Origin: Populus alba
Taxonomy: Eukaryota > Streptophyta > Magnoliopsida > Malpighiales > Salicaceae
Direction: 5' to 3'
DNA: 64,000 bases
Assembly (NCBI RefSeq): GCF_005239225.2
Contig: NC_133293.1
Span: 14,042,333 to 14,106,332 of the forward strand
The notes beneath the pieces are model-generated. The model did no database searches. It was not told the origin of the DNA and worked only from the letters and a program-made list of their open reading frames with translations. This document shows, in pieces, positions 37,131 through 49,310 of the stretch (within the stretch, counting starts at the first letter, position 1; the number at the start of each line of letters is the position of its first letter). Position numbers and translations under genes: made by a program.

Positions 37131-39673
37131 CTAAAATAGTCTGGCATTCATGGAATTTTGCTTATGCCTGCTGCCAGAAACAGTACCCAGTGACCACGAT
37201 GATGGCTTGAATCCCCCCGTTAGCAAATTAGAGGCTGCAGAGGCACTGATTTTCCTTCTCTTGGATTCTAGCTCCAAACGTTTCTTGTTGGACATGGAAG
37301 AACCAGATGACCTAGAAAAAATTGAATCAGCACTGATCAATGCTCGCTTATCCTTCCTATTTTTGTCGAACTTGGAAGAGAACTTCACATGAGCTGCAGA
37401 GGCAGCATCTTCTTCAGTGGTCGGAAGCAAGCGTATGCCAAGACCCATTTTCTTGGAAGTGGCCTCTTCTTCAGCAACTCTTTTCTTTTGACTCCTCATT
37501 TGGGCACGAAGAGCCTTGTTGAGGGAATAGTCATCTAAATGCCTGGCATCTGATACTCGCTGAAGGCGAACTAGAATGGGCTCAGCTTCTTTCTTCTTCT
37601 GCAAATCCTCTTCCTGATGTTCAAGACGGTAAAATGGATCAGCAAGCTTGCCCCTCTCTGGAAAAAAGGAATGAAGTCAAGATGTTGAGTCAAGAAAAAA
37701 CCAAATGTTTATGTTTGCATGGCCAATAAGAAATGACGGACTGGTATTCCATGCAGACTTACAAAGCAGTATTGTAATTTCATCAGAGTAAAAACCAACC
37801 TTCATCAGCAGGGAGAGCAAATGTTTCTGCATCCTCAATATCAAACTCCTCGTTTTTCCGTTGAGCCCCGCTAATAATCACATACTCACAATTTTTTGGA
37901 TCTGTCTGGATAACAATTTCATGTTTGCAGCATGCAGATTTCATGGTAAAGCTCCATATCTGAAGAAAGCAAGAACAAGCCATTAAGAAAAGAGATTTGT
38001 AAAAATTAAATAAAAATAACACACAGAATCACTAAGCTTAATGCACACGGACTTTCAAGTCGACCAGCAGCTTTCAAGATTGATTGGAAGATGAGCATTT
38101 CTGTGGATTAAAAAAACAACTATAAACAGGACATCATGCCAGCAGACTTGGTATCCTATGTGTATGTGGTACAAGCACACATGCATGAGTGCACAAGCAA
38201 GTAAATGAACCATTTTCACACATACAAGACACCACCATGGAATAAACTTGTTCGGTGCTAGGAGATGGCATGTCCTTCGTGGACTAAAATCAAGCGTATG
38301 CAAGAATAACATATCAGCAGGGCCTCTGTGTGAGCTCGCAGGTGTGTACAGATGTAAGAACATATGTGTGCTTATGATTGCAAGTGTGTATGTTGCACAC
38401 GTGCAGATCATAGACTGTGCTCCTTTGTTGTGCTTCTAGTTTTCCATGCAAAATTATCAGAAGCATTTGGAATCAGTTGTTAGAGTTTACCTTTGTAGAA
38501 TAATAATTTCCCACTTGCTTTTTCTCTGCATTGAACCGAACACCCTTTGCAATCATAGAATTGCAACCACCACACCATATATTGAAGGGCATTTCAAACC
38601 TGAAAAGCAAGAAAATTACGCCATACAATTAAAGGTAGTGGAAATTGGGCAGCTGGTTAAGAAACATTTGAAATACGTCTTATATAGGCTTTTCATCTAC
38701 ACAGTGATCAATTTGTGATTAGCAGTTAAAAACTGTTGAAAAAGAACTTCGGCAACAGTATCTTTTTTTATGTTTCGCTCTCATTTTCACCCCCTCTAGT
38801 CATCACCACAAACCCAAATCAAACATCACCATATATTTATTACTTTTCACGGTTCCCAAAATTCCGTATTTCATATGAAACATTGTCAAAGTTTCATGAA
38901 GTTAGATGAATTTAGACTGAGAAAAATTCTTGAATATATTGCGAAAACAACACAAAAAAGGAGATTTTCCAATCAAGATTATTTCTTTAACCTGAAATGC
39001 TCTATATCCATTCTTTCCTCAGTTATTCAGTTAACTCCATGATCTGTTACTATAGCAGAGAAACAACTAACATTTGATTTAGCGTACATATTCTCCATTT
39101 TCCAGTCAAATTACATCTTTTTCTGATGGAATTTCTTCAATCCTAACCCGTACTACAATCGGCAACTTCCTCTGCTAACTGTGTGCATAAATATGAAAAT
39201 TCGAGACAAAACCACAATGCATACCTTATAATCAAAATACCCTGGTCCAACTTTCTTGCTCTCTCTCTCAAAGCATGCTGCCCATGAAATTTGTTCAACC
39301 CACCCTGAAAGGAAAAAAACGAAAAATCAATGTCAGAATCCCTCTCTGCTCAGAAATTAACTAATTTACAATACGATAGAGCCCGGTTTCGGTACCTTCT
39401 TCGGGGACCATTCCGGCGGGTAGTAAAAATTATCGGCTCTAGCTGCCGCAAGCGAAGACTACAATAAATCAACAAAAACACAGGTTAGAATCGTAAGAAA
39501 AATAAAATCAAGCTCATAAGTGAATTCAATTAAAATCATGAAATTTTTTTCATCGAGGAACGAGTTTACAATTATAGAATAGAAATCGAAACCCTAAATT
39601 CAGATCATTAACGAAAAAAAATACAAAAAGAAACCCTAATTCCGATCATTATAGAGGGACATTAGCGTACCAT
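37131..39673 (-). CDS. YJU2B/CCDC130-type splicing factor (Cwf16 family)
   Basis: Six coding exons: 39673-39671 (the ATG alone), 39458-39396, 39304-39225, 38599-38491, 37959-37800 and 37657-37131. All introns are GT-AG and phases agree, giving 313 residues. The N-terminus MSSLAAARADNFYYPPEWSP is typical. Zinc ligands are C58 and C61 (CGGC) with C95 and H98 (CCKH). The YJU2 region is followed by an acidic/Glu-rich segment, a Lys/Arg-rich coiled-coil-like part (about 150-200) and a basic Ser-rich tail. YJU2 relatives join the spliceosome around the first catalytic step in the nucleus; CCDC130 is the diverged paralogue found widely in eukaryotes. Length is close to the Arabidopsis homologue (about 310). 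The start is forced: exon 2 holds no Met, and the first later Met lies inside the conserved domain. Large introns separate exons 3-5. The right neighbour, a CLE gene, is divergent. Confidence 0.93.
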
Positions 39674-39923
39674 TTTAGATTTTGGTTATACAAATCAAGA
39701 TCGACTTGTCTAGGCTTTCTATCAGGAATTTGTTTTTTTCTTTATGCAAAACATCCGATCCTGTGTGTGTGTAAACGCGGTAATTTATTTACTATTTATT
39801 TTACATCCTGTTGGGTTCGTACGCGGTTAAGAATCATATTTCAGGTCGGTTTTTGATTTGGGTCAACACGCATCGGCCCAATAACTCTGGAACACGGGCT
39901 GGGACATAGTCTAGCTTTGTTTT

Positions 39924-39953
39924 CTTTTTCTTTTTCTTTTTCTTTTTCTTTTT
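39924..39953. repeat. (CTTTTT)5 hexanucleotide repeat
   Basis: Five perfect CTTTTT units, about 250 bases upstream of the YJU2B-like start codon. Confidence 0.9.
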
Positions 39954-40559
39954 GAATTCTTAGTGTTATTTTTTGGGTGAGGTAATTAGGTGATATTCAA
40001 TTTAGATTAGATAACTCCTCTTAGAAAAAATAAAATAAAATTAATTGGGTTGACAAATTGATGGACAACCTCCCACCTAATATTGGATCTCACTGTAATA
40101 ACATTCTATATGTCACGTGCATGAAAATACATATGATGTCAAATTTTAAATTTTTTTAGTGATAAGATTTTTTAATTATTTTCGTGAATTGCTTCTCTAT
40201 TCATGGAAAAAAAGTTTTATTATGAATAGTTATCATAATGGGATGGGAAGAAAGTTAACGATTTCTCATTTTAAATTAATATAAAATATCATTTTTTTTA
40301 TTTATTTATATCGATGAATTTAAATTATATAACAGCAACATAAAATTAATCTTTAGTTCAATAGCACCTCAGTAGCAGTTTTCCGAATGATATTTGTTGG
40401 ATGTTATTTTCATAAAACTTTTTTTTTTTTAAAAAAAATATGGGGTTCTTGTTAATGAAAATATTCACAAATTTAGATTCACCTGATTATAGTTAATTAT
40501 CACTGTTGAAAAAAAGGAAAAAATAAAAATCTTTATTTTTTGGTAGGAGTGATATTTTT

Positions 40560-40970
40560 ATATTTAGTTTCAGTTTTTATCAAAATAAAATAATTAAACC
40601 GAAATTTTTTAAAAAAAACTGAAATCGGTTCAAGCCGACTGTTTCTGTTCGATTTAGATTTTTTATAATAAAACCGGTTTGACTTAAATTTTTTATTTGA
40701 CTTGATTTTTTCTGGTTTGTCTTGGTTTTTTCAGTTTAGCTCGATTTTGGCTCGGTTGTTTTCCGTTTAGGCTATGTTTTTTTCCTTTTTTTTTGTTCCG
40801 GTTCGATTTCGGTTCGAATTTTTCAGTTTCAGGCTTATAAAACCAAAAACCGAACCAAATAAATCTATTTTTTAAAAAAATTTTAATTGATTTAAATCGG
40901 TTTTTTTTCACGGTTTAGTTTTATTTTTTTTTTTTTCGGTTTAATCAGTTTTTTAATTTTTTTAACTTAC
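40560..40970. repeat. CGGTTT-rich degenerate repeat
   Basis: The words AACCG/CGGTT recur about a dozen times (for example CCGGTTCGATTTCGGTTCGA around 40798-40817) within a strongly T-rich strand. The minus-strand open frame 40693-40911 over it encodes only low-complexity Lys/Asn/Phe-rich residues and is not taken as a gene. Similar AACCGAACC-rich tracts are common in plant repeats. Confidence 0.6.
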
Positions 40971-42159
40971 CCATACTTTTTCAGGATAAAAGAGTAAAAT
41001 AATAAACTAAAATATCAACATTGAAAACCCTTAAAGTTACCACATGGAGTTAACATGTCAAACATTGCTTGAATCACATTTTATTTTGTGGTTTCCCGAA
41101 CAAAGAGTTACCTTCCTCTCATAGCCGGTGATATTACCTCAGGCTAAATGATATTTGACATTTTTTTTTACAAATCTTAGTGAAAAGACCCAATTTTTCC
41201 AAACTGAAATCTTGTTGCGTACGTGGAATATTTTTAACCAGGCTCCATATGTCCATGTTTAAAAAAAATGTAAAATTACCTTTATATATATCATATAAAA
41301 ACCTTAAATTAATTTAGTTATCTTAGTTCACTAACATAAGATCAATTAATGCTTTAAGATTTATGCTTCTTCTATTTTTTATAAATTGGCGTATATTGGT
41401 TTAATTATCTGTTGACACACACCCAATAAAAAAAAAATATTATGCTTTTTCTCATCTATAAACATAATGATCTTTATCACACTTATATAAAAAACAAAAG
41501 TTTAGAAATTTTTATGAATAAGATATGTATGTGTGTGTATTATCTTAATAAAAGAAAAAATTAATAATAGATTTTTTTATTATTATTAACGTAGATGTCC
41601 GGATCAGTTTGTGTACCCTCCATTAATCCAACAAAGCTCTGAAGTTAATGACTATGTAAATCTCCAAATTATTATTAAGTTTGTGAGACTTGAACTAATA
41701 ATTTTTAAAGAGCAAATCTAGAGTCTGACCAATTAAACTAATAAGTTAATTTTAAACCTTTATACATCAAGCTAAAGAAAAAAAATTTTTTTTGTAATTC
41801 GAACCCACTTGATCCTTTGAGGTTTTTCAAATAATGCTAGAAATAATAAGTTTGCCGAATTCATTGTTATAATATCACGGAATTCATTTTACTAACTCAT
41901 GATATGATAAATGATATATTAATTAATGAATTGATTTCAATTGGGATAAGTGTACAATCAAAATGTTAAGTTCATGTCACAATAATTTTAAAGGGGGCTT
42001 GGCTCCTCTAGTTTAAAAACTTTCCTGTGGTATTATTATTGCAATTTATCAAGGACATGTTCCTGTTATCCACAGAGGGGCAGAAACTGCTGTTGCCATG
42101 TAGCAATTGGCAAGTACCCCACATATACTGTGAAGATTTTGATTGCGAAGAAGAAGTAA

Positions 42160-42300
42160 AGGATTTTTTTTTTATTTTTTAGTGTATTTTCCTATTATTT
42201 TTTAAAATATTTTTTAAAAAAATTATTTTTGATATCAAATAATTTAAAAAATATAAAAAAAATAATTTAAAATTAAAAAAATTCAATTGAACTGTAATAC
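42160..42300. repeat. AT-rich MITE-like fragment
   Basis: A run of A- and T-blocks including TTTTTAAAATATTTTTTAA and TTTTTGATATCAAATAATTT. It resembles the better-bounded elements at 42.42 and 52.52 kb but has no clear terminal repeat. Confidence 0.4.
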
Positions 42301-42419
42301 AAAAATGAACCTCAATATTGTGTTGAGCTTCCACTAATTAATAATTGAAAAGCACAGATCACTGGGTATCTTCCTAATTTCCAGCCACATGATCATTAGT
42401 TACCATCTCTTTTGAATTA

Positions 42420-42608
42420 CTAAATGTTACTTTTTAAAATATTTTTTATTTAAAAATAAATTAAAATAATATTTTTTTTTAATTTTTAAAATTTATTTTT
42501 TTACATTAATATATTAAAGTGATTCAAAAACACATAAAAAATATTTTAAAATTAAAAAAAAAAAAAATTTTTCAAAAATATAGTTTGAATATTACAATGC
42601 CAAACATC
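42420..42608. repeat. AT-rich MITE-like element
   Basis: The internal sequence (ATATTAAAGTGATTCAAAAAC and long A/T blocks) and the right end ATTACAATGCCAAACATC match the right end of the element at 52.52-52.72 kb (CTACAATGCCAAACGTC). The left terminal repeat is not clear. No coding capacity. Confidence 0.55.
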
Positions 42609-42979
42609 ACCTAGAAAACAAGCATTACCAAATTTTGCTAATGTCCCAGCATGTTTTTTTTTTTTTCAGAATATAGAATAGATTTTTAGATTGTAAGATT
42701 ATACTAATTTACGCTCGTATTTATACATGTATTATTTATTTTATTTTTGAGAACTTAATTGTATACAATGGACTTTGAACATAACATTATTGTATACAGT
42801 TCCATATCTGTTGCTTTGTCCCTTACTTTTTGCAAACAGTACCCACATTGCTTTAGCCATGGAAAATGTGGATTGCGTATCCCCACCCCTTTATTTAGTT
42901 GCAATTCACTCAAACCCCGTATGGATCTTCCCTTCCACAGAATCATGCTTCTAGAGAGAGAGCGAGACTAGCTAGACAG

Positions 42980-42981
<2 letters not shown>

Positions 42982-43038
<57 letters not shown>
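42982..43038. repeat. Compound (CT)n(AT)n microsatellite
   Basis: A CT run (42982-43010) changes directly to an AT run (43011-43038), about 380 bases upstream of the CLE start codon. Confidence 0.93.
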
Positions 43039-43041
<3 letters not shown>

Positions 43042-43418
43042 CGCATATGCTAGCACTATATTTGGTTTTAAGCGGTTGAAAGACAAACATAATCAAACGT
43101 AATATAATTCGCGGTTTGACAATTGTACTTATAATGACTCCTTTTTGATGCTTGATTTATAAGGAACTCTCATTGAGAAAGGGTCTACCCCTCCTCTCCT
43201 TTCTCTTTCAGCAATAAATTAGCATGAAAAGGTGCAAGCAAATCTCTCATGAAAGGTGAAAAAAGAACACGCAAAACTTTCAGTACTCTCCTACACTTTC
43301 AAGCTGTCAAATTTCTAGAATTTCCTCATCTAGAAACTAATTTTTTCCTCCCTTTCGCTCCTGATCATTTCTTGCTCCATGCTTCCTCTTCAAACCCTTC
43401 TCCTCCTACTCTTCCTCC

Positions 43419-43751
43419 ATGGCCTTGAGAATTTTTCACACTCTATGCGTCGTTTTTTGGCTCTCCCTTCTCTTGTTAGTGTTTCATGAATTGTGTAATT
43501 TCAAGTCCAAGATCAACAGCACCAAAGACCAAATCAACAACATAAGCAAATCGTCGACATTCTCTTATCGCCCTTTCCTCAACAGAAAACTTGTTGCTAG
43601 GAAATTCGACTTCACCCCATTTCAAAAACATCATCAACAACCTATGCCTGAGGAAGAGGGGCACAAGAAACGAGCTCGAAGTGAGATTGATCCACGTTAT
43701 GGTGTCGAAAAGCGCCTCGTCCCCACCGGTCCTAACCCATTGCACCATTGA
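43419..43751 (+). CDS. CLE peptide hormone precursor (CLE8-13 group, CLE12/13-like)
   Basis: A single exon of 110 residues. A hydrophobic segment at about 7-24 (VVFWLSLLLLVF) is the secretory signal. A variable, basic middle follows, and the conserved CLE motif RLVPTGPNPLHH forms the last 12 residues (99-110), preceded by the typical EIDPRYGVEK. The motif ends exactly at the stop codon, so no C-terminal trimming would be needed. Processed CLE peptides are secreted, arabinosylated on the central Pro and perceived by CLV1/BAM-type receptor kinases. This subgroup includes CLE12/CLE13, which in legumes act in nodulation autoregulation. Thr at motif position 5 is found in some members (Ser in others). 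Synteny with TCP12 and T5L1 matches Arabidopsis CLE12 (At1g68795). The start is the first ATG of the frame, directly before the signal. Confidence 0.95.
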   Translation: MALRIFHTLCVVFWLSLLLLVFHELCNFKSKINSTKDQINNISKSSTFSYRPFLNRKLVARKFDFTPFQKHHQQPMPEEEGHKKRARSEIDPRYGVEKRLVPTGPNPLHH

Positions 43752-46600
43752 TGGTTTGAGAGAGGTTTCATGAGTACTGTATGATGTAATTACTTGTTAT
43801 AACTTTTGCTGCTTCACCTGATTTTCTTTTGATCACTCATGAAGCCATAAAATTTCAGATTTCATGGATCATGGTGTATGATATTGTGAATTCGAGCTTG
43901 TACATGTATTAAGTATATTATCAATATATCTCCAGAAAGGGATGATACAGAGATTTTGTAGGTTTAAGTTCATGTTTACTATGATGATGCTCGATTTGAT
44001 AAAAGTGACAACTAATTATTATATCTATTAATTGTTTGTTTTATGAGATATCAAGGAAAGTAGGAAAACGAGTAGCTTACTATAAAAAAAAAAGGAAACA
44101 CGAGTAGCTGTGACGGCACGGCATGGGAGAAGAAGATATTAACCTAAAGTTCGACACCATAATAATAATGATACTATCTTTGGTAATTTGCTTAAAGCAT
44201 TCTTTTCTTTCCCTTGAAGATTAAGATATAGTTTGTTTTATATTTTAAAAGTATTTTAAATATTTTTTATAGTGTTTTTAGATTGTTTTGATGTGTTTTT
44301 ATTAGATTTTTTTTTCTTTTTCCCATTGAATTGTACTGCTACACCTGTTAACTCCCGACTGATCAACTTTTAGTCTCTATCTCTCTTTTTTTTTTCTTTT
44401 ACTTAAAGGAACTGGAGCCCAAATAATTAGAAAAACCTAAAAGTAATGTGTGTGTGTGTGTGTGTATTCGGGTTGCTCTATTTCCATTTGGTGGAAGTTA
44501 ATTGTAATTACTGCAACAGCGTCGAAATTTAGAGTAAATAGGTTCGATGACTTTTCTCCATCTTGCATGTGTTCTATGTTCTCGACTCTCGAGGCCTACG
44601 AAGCAATGGAAGAGGAGCCAACTTGTCTGGGTGCTTGCTTGGGAGTCCTGGAGGGTAACTTGTCAATGGAAAGCATTCATATTGGCAGTGATGAGGATAC
44701 AATTGGAAATCACAAATTATTATCTAGATAATTCCAAAATTTACAAACGAATTGTATTTCTTTCATGATTTGATAATTGAAAAGGATATGCAGATAAAGA
44801 TATCTTCTAGAAAACATTGCTTTTATTTAATTCAAATTTCTTAAAATCCACACCGCTCAATCATCATCGCCAAGAACCTGCAGTCCTGCGCGTTAATTTC
44901 TTCCAGTTCCATGGTATATGTTATAGGCATCTTGGATATGTTTCTTTGTATATCTATAGTCTGTGCTTCACTCCCTAATACTAGTTGGATCCACTTGCAC
45001 CCATGTACGTAAAGCTTGATTTTTCACATCAATGGAATATGCATCGAGAATTATGTGGCTAATCATTTGCTAGATTTTTTGCACACAATTTGGATTTTCC
45101 ACATCCATGCAGGTGAAGCCAAAATCAAATGTACATCATCTTTATTCAAAAAAAGAAAAAGAAAAAAAGCACTCCACGGTCGATTCACAAATACAAAAAA
45201 CAAATCATGAACACCCCATGAACAGACCATTATGCAGTGACTATAATTAATTCCTGCTCCCAATGACCAGAGCTTTATTATGTGAGCTTTACAGCCAACT
45301 TGAGGCAAGGCAATTAATTCAGCTTCGTATGTTTTCTTTTTTATGGTTAAAACATGAGTGTGGAGATAGTTTGATTTTTTTATATAAACATTAATTGCAT
45401 CTTTCACGCATAGACATGACATATACAATTTAATTTACAAAAATCTCTGTCATGTATATGTTGAGACTTAAATTTCAGATATCATCACAAATATATAGGA
45501 TTAATCATCAAATAAAGATGCATCACTTTTAAAAAAAAAATTAGAAACAACATCACGATAAATGAGTCTTTTTCTTACGGTTGGATCGTCCTCCCAAAGT
45601 TACTTAGAGTTCATGCAAATACTTGTTTTACAATTGCGAGCTAATAGTGATTTTATTTTTCCCCTCAAAAGGAGAAAAGTGCAAAGTGACTTACTAACTC
45701 AAATCTCATCTCATCGGATAGAGAACTCCAAAGATTTTGTGTTTCACGCTTGTAGTATGTCACATGCAATCAGTTTTTCCACCATCATGTATAATTAATT
45801 CAAGCAAATAAACTTTCAACACCTTTATTCAATAAAAAAACATTACGTTTTCAATGTAATCTTTCTCTTTTTTTAGAATGTGTTTCAATATAATCTTAAT
45901 TTAGACACTTATATATCAGTCAGTTTGCAATCATAAAATTGGATGACACTAAAATCTACAGAGCTAGAGTATCCTGGAGATATATTGAGCAAGAACGGGA
46001 GAATTTACTCCATCTGCTTCCATGTATGGATACACAATTATTTGATTCGCGGTAACCAGAACTTGCATTTTTATATTATTTTAAATTAAATGGGAGAGAT
46101 AAATCCAGCTTTTTGATGGGATTAGCAGTGGCCTCTCATCCAATGCGCGCAATGAATCGCAGTTTCAAATCTCCCACACAAGGTTCCAGCCTCCAAGGTT
46201 TCGGGCCTTCAACCTCGCTCCTCGCAAGACCAGCAGAAAAAAAAGGACTGAGATTAAAGAAAGTCACAATTTCCCATACATACAATTCTGGAAAATTACT
46301 TTTAATAAGAAATTGTACATTTTAATATAAAGAAAGTTTATAAGGCTGTTTAAATAGAAGAAAAACATTATAATTGGTAAAATCATAATTAAGTTAAAAA
46401 TTCTAATCTAAATAGAAAAATTAAAAAATCTTGACACAACAAGGAAAGAAAATTTTAAGTAGTAAATTTTGAATCTTATTTTAAGGTTTTTTTTACCTTT
46501 TGATGATTATGAAATTGTATCTCTATAGGAAAAGGAGATTTTAGAATCTTTTATTAAAATACTAGTTTAATCTAATAATCGAACAAAAAATTATATTTAT
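43752..46600. other. Gene-free interval downstream of the CLE gene
   Basis: No supported gene. The first 300 bases would carry the CLE 3' UTR. A TG repeat (about 44447-44465) and an AT-rich MITE-like fragment (about 44225-44320) are present. Open frames such as 44450-44731 show no family resemblance. Confidence 0.5.
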
Positions 46601-46609
46601 TTTTTTATA

Positions 46610-46905
46610 TTATGCACTGAATTTTTCTTTAATAATCAAAGATTGATCCAACATTGATACTTTTGATTTGGAAGATATATCCATACTTAATTCTTCTTTG
46701 ATACCAACTTTAGTCTTGTGAGCAATTCCAACAACTTGTTATAGCTTTTCTTTAGTTAATTTAATCTCAACATGTTCATGGGCTTCATGTTGTCATTTAG
46801 ATTTCACAACTTCATGTCTCTCTAATTTTTCAGCATATTTAGTAACTTCAAGTTGTTCTTCTAAGAATAGAAATAATTGTGGCTCTTCTGAGTTTTTGAA
46901 AATTA
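46610..46905 (-). pseudogene. Degenerate coding fragment, coiled-coil-like, family not recognised
   Basis: One minus-strand frame reads protein-like sequence for roughly 98 codons: KNSEEPQLFLFLEEQLEVTK, then YAEKLERHEVVKSK, a stop, QHEAHEHVEIKLTKEKL, a stop, and QVVGIAHKTKVG to LIIKEKFSA before a final TAA at 46612-46610. The two internal stops (TGA, TAA) are each one base from common Trp and Gln codons. Charged residues at heptad-like spacing suggest a coiled coil. I do not recognise the family; a retrotransposon protein is possible because the flanks are repeat-like. Confidence 0.45.
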
Positions 46906-48080
46906 AATAAAATACTAAATTATGTAAATTTTTCACTATAACTCATCCCTAATGAAATGTGTCTTGGGCTAGAATGAAATTACATTTTTACTCTTCATTC
47001 TTTATTTTTTAAAACTTTACTTGAGAGGCAAGATGCTCTTTGCATATAACCAATTTGTCATTTTTAATTTGATTAAGGGTAGCACCATTTTTTTTATTTT
47101 TTTTTAATAACAATGTAATAATTGTATTGCTTTTAGATAGCACACACAATTAGAACCTTTGGTCCAAGGGTCGTATGATCATTTCAATTATGTCAAGAAC
47201 AATTAAATTACACAAGTATCATTACTATGTAAATTTGTTACTCTTTGATGATGGTGGTTGAAATCAAGCTTTCATCGCATCTTGATGCGTTTCAACGTCT
47301 TCTTCCTCCCTAAGTGGCGCTTGTATAGTAATGAGATTTGATTTGGTGTTAATTAGCTTCTTCTTTTCTCTTTCATTCCTTCTTTTTTTTTTTCTTAGAT
47401 TGCGTATTGGTCATGCAAAAAATTATACCTACCCTTTAATTTATTTTTTCTTTTGATTTAATTATTCTTCTCTTAATTGCAATTTTTTTATTTACATTGA
47501 TTGTTTCTAATTGAATTTTATTTTAAATTTCATCCCTAGTTGTTTGCTTTTGTTAGTTTTTTTAATCAAATATTGTCATTATTTTTTTTAATTGCTATTT
47601 TTTTTTTCAATTATTTTCTTGATATGTTTTTTTTCTTCAATTCCATCTATCGCACCCAACATCGCAACAACCTTTAAAAAATCAATCGTAAAGAACATAT
47701 TTCTAACATCATTTTCTTAAATAGAAAAGATCCATATTTAAGAAGTCATCATCTAATATTATAATCACTAAAAATCTTAACTGGTTAATAGAGATTTTAT
47801 GGTACAAGTTTGGTTACGTAAAAAGAAAGATATTATCACTCCTTGAGCGTTCTACTTGAGACAGGCTGCATTGCTGATTTTGTCTTCAATTACTAAGAGT
47901 TTGTTGGTTTATGTTACGATGATCTGTTTGTAATATTCCTGATTCTAGCGTCAATGAATATTTTCAATTTTGGATGTTGGTAAATATTATATAGTCTAAA
48001 AAAACATATAGTATTCATGATTCTAATGTCATCGAATAAATTAATAAAATAAATTAAATCAATGCATATATTTTTGTATA
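46906..48080. other. T-rich gene-free interval
   Basis: Plus strand strongly T-rich between about 47.0 and 47.7 kb. No supported gene; probably continued transposon debris between the fragment at 46.6-46.9 kb and the element at 48.1-49.3 kb. Confidence 0.45.
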
Positions 48081-48099
48081 TTTTTTTATTTTTGAGCTG

Positions 48100-49310
48100 A
48101 ATTGAATCCGGTCAGTACAATTGGATTGGATCCGACCGGCCGGCTTGGTTGAGCAGCAGGCGTTCGTGACGACGCACGCCTGCTAAGAAACAAGAAACAA
48201 GTGAAGTATAATTCACTTGCTACTATAGCAAGTGAATTATAATTCACAGCTACAGTAGCATGGATTATAATGCAAAGAAGAGACTTGCCTGGAGACGAAG
48301 CCGAATGCACTGGTGTGTTGTTGGTCCTCTGTTCGTGACTCTATCCTTTTTCTGGGTTTTCTTTTTTTTATTCTCTGCCCCTGTATTGCTCCACTGTCTT
48401 CTCCTTTTGCTTCTTCGGTTTTTTTTTTGTTTCCTCTGTTTCGTTGTTCTTTTTCCTGGTCCAGTACGATCGTCCCCCCTGGGTTTTGTCTCTGTGTCTT
48501 CGTTCTTCTGGAAACCCCCCTTGTTTGCGTTTTCGCTTCCTCCTGTGTGTCTCCCCTGTGTTGTTCGTTTTTGTGTGAAAAGCCCTGTCTGTGTGATTTC
48601 CCCTGTTTTTATGCCTCCGTTTTTTTTTCTCGTTCTCCCTCTCCTTCTGTTTTTGTTTTGTTGATTCCTTCGTTCTTTCTGTCTTCTGGTTCTCTGTGTG
48701 TGTCTCCTCTGTTTTTCTGTTTTTCGTTCCCCCCTGTTTTTTCGTTCCTCTCCCTCGCGTGGCCTTTCTCTGGCTTTTTATAAAGCCAGAGAATGCCATG
48801 CGATCGCCCGGCAAATGAAAGGACTCGCAGGACAGTTACAATGGTAATGGAGATGCATCGTGGGGCGGGGGCGGCTTTTCTTCTTACTGGTCTGGCCCGC
48901 TGAAGAAGACGAATAGTATCCTTTGAAACGGCGCCGTTTTCTTGACTACAATGGCTATTTGCAATTGTGCCCGTAGATAAAATACAATTGGACCCCTGCA
49001 TTTCGGCTCCGTGTACAAAATGGTCCTTGCGCTTTAATGGTTTGCACTTTTGACCCAAATCAGCCCCAAACTTTGGTATTTTTTCAATTAAACCCCTGAT
49101 TTCACTAATTAAACTAATTCCAAGTTCAATTAAATTAAGTCTCCAAACTTATTAATTCCTTCAAGTTTTGACTAAATTGACTCCCAAATTTAATTTATTC
49201 CAATTAAAACTTTAAAATCAATTTTTCTTGCTATCAAACCCTTTATAAACTCAATCAATCTTTCAACAAAATCTAATTGAGTTCTTAAACATCTGATTTT
49301 AAACTTTTTT
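48100..49310. mobile_element. Unclassified transposon-like segment with palindromes and a long pyrimidine tract
   Basis: The base composition differs sharply from its surroundings. The left part has CCGACCGGCCGGC (48133-48145) and a 15-base inverted repeat (48207-48221 / 48227-48241). The middle (about 48350-48780) is very C/T-rich on the plus strand and open in two plus frames and one minus frame purely because of composition. At 48766-48793 a perfect 12-base inverted repeat surrounds TTAT, with TTTTTATAAAG at its centre. The right part carries AACGGCGCCGTT (48929-48940), then short phrases such as TTGGACCCCTGCA and TTAAACCCCTGATTTC, the style of plant LTR or TRIM elements. No gag, pol or transposase motif was found, and the boundaries are approximate. 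Confidence 0.5.

Larger units (their letters stand above)
39674..43418. other. Intergenic interval shared by the divergent YJU2B-like and CLE genes
   Basis: It holds the promoters of both genes at its ends. Within it are a CTTTTT hexamer repeat (39.92 kb), a T/C-rich repeat built on CGGTTT/CGGTTCGA words (40.56-40.97 kb), MITE-like AT-rich sequences (42.16-42.61 kb) and a compound CT/AT microsatellite (42.98-43.04 kb) about 380 bases upstream of the CLE start. No other gene was recognised. Confidence 0.55.

Noticed and set aside
40693..40911. 72-codon minus-strand frame rich in Lys, Asn and Phe
   Set aside because: The peptide reflects the CGGTTT/TTTTT repeat composition. No start context or homology supports a gene.
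48260..49058. Overlapping long frames on both strands (plus 48260-48664 and 48313-48783; minus 48368-48814 and 48609-49058)
   Set aside because: All arise from a C/T-rich tract that rarely forms stop codons. The peptides are low-complexity (Phe/Ser/Pro/Leu, or Lys/Glu/Thr on the other strand).
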